From: JAENVT01 sp031404635
GTDB lineage: Bacteria > Actinomycetota > Acidimicrobiia > Acidimicrobiales > Ilumatobacteraceae
Length of the DNA: 13,145 bases
Reading direction: 5' to 3'
Assembly: GCA_031404635.1 (NCBI GenBank)
Contig: JANNHY010000042.1
Coordinates: 1-13,145, forward strand
Below are positions 9,829 through 13,145 of the stretch, piece after piece. The first letter of the stretch is position 1, and each line of letters opens with the position of its first letter. The notes under the pieces are model-generated. The model made no database searches. It worked only from the letters and a program-made list of their open reading frames with translations, and had not been told where the DNA came from. The position numbers and the translations under genes were made by a program.

Positions 9829-10352
9829 TCAACCGCGGACCTTGACCATCGCCGGTCGAAGCACCTTCGCGTTCCAGGTGTAGCCGGATCGCAACACTTC
9901 GGTGACGATTGGGTCACCTTCACCCGGTTCGTGCAGGACGGCTTCAGCAAGGGTGGGGTCGAACGGCTGCTCGTGCAGGTTCATCGACTCGAGGCCCTGC
10001 TTCTTCAGCTCACTGAGCATCAGGTTGAACAGCGGCTCGATTTCGGCGGGGTGCTGCAAGAACGCTGCCTCGCAGGCATCGAGCACGGGCAGCAGCGCCT
10101 CGGCCAACCGCCCTGTGGCCCGATCGATGTCGTCGGCGCGCTGCGTGGCCACCCGGCGGCGGAAGTTCTCGAAGTCGGCGGCGATGCGCTGCGCCCGATC
10201 CATCCATTCGTCCCGCTCAGCGCCGATAAGTTCGACCTCGGATAGCTCGATGGTTTCAGCTTCCCCCTCAGAAGCATCGGACGATTCGCCGACGGAGTCG
10301 GTGGAGTCTGGCGCCGCTTGCGCCTCGTCGCTGGCGCTTCCCTCGGCGCAGG

Positions 10353-10356
<4 letters not shown>
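9829..10356 (-). CDS. grpE: Nucleotide exchange factor GrpE
   Basis: The 175-residue protein releases ADP from DnaK. It has an acidic, low-complexity N-terminus (about 1-45, Ser/Asp/Glu-rich), a long helix (about 47-80; ERDEWMDRAQRIAADFENFRRR), the four-helix bundle core (ALLPVLDACEAAF, 87-99) and the beta-wing ending with GYTWNAKVLRPAMVKV (159-173), the GrpE signature. The start ATG overlaps the dnaK stop as ATGA, with GAGGAG upstream inside dnaK, so translation is coupled to dnaK. Length and motifs are normal for the family. Confidence 0.96.
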
Positions 10357-12203
<1,847 letters not shown>

Positions 12204-12245
12204 GGGGGTTTGCTCCTTATTCGGTTGTTTGCGCTTGGATAGCTC

Positions 12246-12272
12246 AAACTTGAGTGAACGTGACGCAAGTTT
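12246..12272. promoter_or_regulatory. HAIR operator, promoter-proximal (HspR site)
   Basis: The arms AAACTTGAGT and ACGCAAGTTT flank a 7-nt spacer, with one mismatch pair. The core CTTGAGT-N7-ACGCAAG matches the HAIR consensus CTTGAGT-N7-ACTCAAG at 13 of 14 positions. It overlaps the predicted dnaK -10 element. Confidence 0.85.
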
Positions 12273-12297
12273 ACGGATCAGGTGCCCGATCGCGCAA
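12268..12297 (-). promoter_or_regulatory. Predicted dnaK operon promoter
   Basis: On the minus strand TTGCGC (plus 12292-12297) and TAAACT (plus 12268-12273) are separated by 18 nt, as expected for a housekeeping sigma factor. Transcription would start near 12261, giving a leader of about 58 nt. The -10 element runs directly into the proximal HAIR site, so a bound HspR would block it. Confidence 0.55.
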
Positions 12298-12308
12298 CTC
12301 CGTGCGAG

Positions 12309-12337
12309 AAATCTTGAGTTAATATGACTCAAGATTT
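12309..12337. promoter_or_regulatory. HAIR operator, distal, perfect palindrome (HspR site)
   Basis: The arms AAATCTTGAGT and ACTCAAGATTT are perfectly complementary over 11 bp around a 7-nt spacer. The core is an exact HAIR consensus. Its centre (12323) is 64 bp from the centre of the proximal site (12259), close to six helical turns, so two HspR molecules could sit on the same DNA face. It lies 44 bp before the dioxygenase start, so it is also placed to act on that gene. Confidence 0.92.
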
Positions 12338-12380
12338 TCGGCGGAGGCGAACAGCGAACACAGGCGAGGAGCGCCAGAAT

Positions 12381-13145
12381 GTGCTCGTGCTGACTGAGGA
12401 TCAACTCGAGCGTTTCCACACCGACGGCTTCGTGTTGGTGCCCGACATGCTGGGCGCCGAAGAGGTCGCCACCCTCCAAGACGGCGTCTGGGAGAACTTT
12501 CCGACGCCCGGGGATTACTTCGCCGAGCCCGAATTGTTCGCCCATTTGACGAACACCCCGTTCGCCGGTCTGGCCAACTTCCCGTGGGTGTCACCGGAAC
12601 TCAATCGATTGGTCGCCCACCCGCGCATATTGGCGATCGTGCGTCAAGTCCTGGGCACCGACGACATCAGGCTGTACAAGGGGGAGCTGTGGGCAAAGTA
12701 CGCCGGCAACGCCGACTACGACCAGCATCATCATCGCGACTTCGGCAACCACACCCTGGTAGTTCCCAGCGTGCAGCGTCAATGGATGCAGGTCACGACG
12801 TTCACCTATCTCTGCGATGTCGACGATCACAACGGGGCGACCGCAATCGTGCCAAAGCCCTACTCGGCACACATTCCTCTTGGCCAGAGACGAGCCGAGC
12901 CCGGTGAACTGCGCGACCGCGAGGTGCTGGCCTGCGGAAAGGCGGGCACGACGCTGTTCTACTCGACGGAGGTGTTCCACCGGGCGACGTCGCTGACGGG
13001 AGTCAACGCCTCGCGCTTCACCGTTCTGGCGGACTACAAATCTGCCGACGCCAGTTGGACGAACAAGCAGGCATTCGGACACCTTGGCCAGCGGCCCGAG
13101 ATGATCGAGTTCGTCACCAACGTCGACCCCGACACGCGCACGCTG
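12381..13145 (+). CDS. Phytanoyl-CoA dioxygenase (PhyH) family protein, C-terminus cut by window edge
   Basis: 255 codons are visible with no stop before the window ends. I chose the GTG at 12381 (MLVLTEDQLERFHTDGFVLV), with AGGAG 9 nt upstream, because PhyH proteins open with this LT-x-x-Q-x-x-x-F-x-x-x-GF pattern. An in-frame ATG at 12324 lies inside the HAIR site and has no ribosome binding site. Fe(II) ligands of the 2-oxoglutarate-dependent fold are visible: HRD at 118-120 (QHHHRDFGNHTLV) and the distal H200 (STEVFHRATS), plus R212 as the likely 2-oxoglutarate anchor. The enzyme is therefore predicted to be an active Fe(II)/2-oxoglutarate hydroxylase or halogenase-like member. D120 in the HxD motif favours hydroxylase over halogenase. 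The substrate is unknown. It is divergent from dnaK across a 177-bp region holding both HAIR sites. Confidence 0.88.
   Translation, partial: MLVLTEDQLERFHTDGFVLVPDMLGAEEVATLQDGVWENFPTPGDYFAEPELFAHLTNTPFAGLANFPWVSPELNRLVAHPRILAIVRQVLGTDDIRLYKGELWAKYAGNADYDQHHHRDFGNHTLVVPSVQRQWMQVTTFTYLCDVDDHNGATAIVPKPYSAHIPLGQRRAEPGELRDREVLACGKAGTTLFYSTEVFHRATSLTGVNASRFTVLADYKSADASWTNKQAFGHLGQRPEMIEFVTNVDPDTRTL

Noticed and set aside
12324..12380. ATG at 12324 as the dioxygenase start
   Set aside because: It lies within the HAIR palindrome, has no ribosome binding site, and would add an Arg-rich tail not expected in the family. GTG 12381 has a well-spaced AGGAG.
12204..12545. In-frame extension of dnaK upstream to 12545
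   Set aside because: The added 114 residues have no Hsp70 similarity, cross both HAIR sites and the predicted promoter, and lie antisense to the dioxygenase. MAKAVGIDLG at 12203 is the standard start.

Overview
The window is high-GC DNA that reads as a member of the Actinomycetota. The strongest evidence is a dnaK-grpE-dnaJ-hspR operon ending in a MerR-type HspR repressor and preceded by HAIR operators, a layout known from Streptomyces and mycobacteria. GTG starts and a probable leaderless promoter fit this. Details of ClpB and the mixture of neighbours suggest Acidimicrobiia or a relative, but this placement is an inference and weak.

Layout. On the minus strand, 1-271 is the N-terminus of an MFS-like membrane protein, 27 bp behind clpB (299-2783). 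clpB carries a 1-nt frameshift in a homopolymer near its 5' end. Divergent from clpB is a secreted CAP-domain protein (2968-3486, plus). It converges with a single-pass membrane-anchored protein that has a Thr-rich stalk (3502-4545, minus). Divergent from that is a large SNF2-family ATPase (4611-7541, plus), overlapped by a small SWIM zinc-finger protein (7538-8257, plus). Next come hspR, dnaJ, grpE and dnaK, all on the minus strand (8265-12203) and transcribed from dnaK towards hspR. Divergent from dnaK, a phytanoyl-CoA-dioxygenase-family enzyme (12381 to the window end, plus) runs off the right edge.

How it works together. DnaK, DnaJ and GrpE form the Hsp70 cycle and ClpB is its disaggregase partner. 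HspR is expected to bind HAIR sites and repress the operon, with DnaK as co-repressor in the known systems. Two HAIR sites lie between dnaK and the dioxygenase gene: one overlaps the predicted dnaK -10 element, and the other has perfect 11-bp arms. A degenerate HAIR overlaps the predicted clpB -10 element. The chaperone genes in the window therefore look like one HspR regulon, and the divergent dioxygenase gene may be drawn into it. The SNF2/SWIM pair is a separate two-gene unit of unknown cellular role.

No RNA gene, CRISPR array, insertion sequence or attachment site was recognised. No intergenic gap exceeds about 190 bp.
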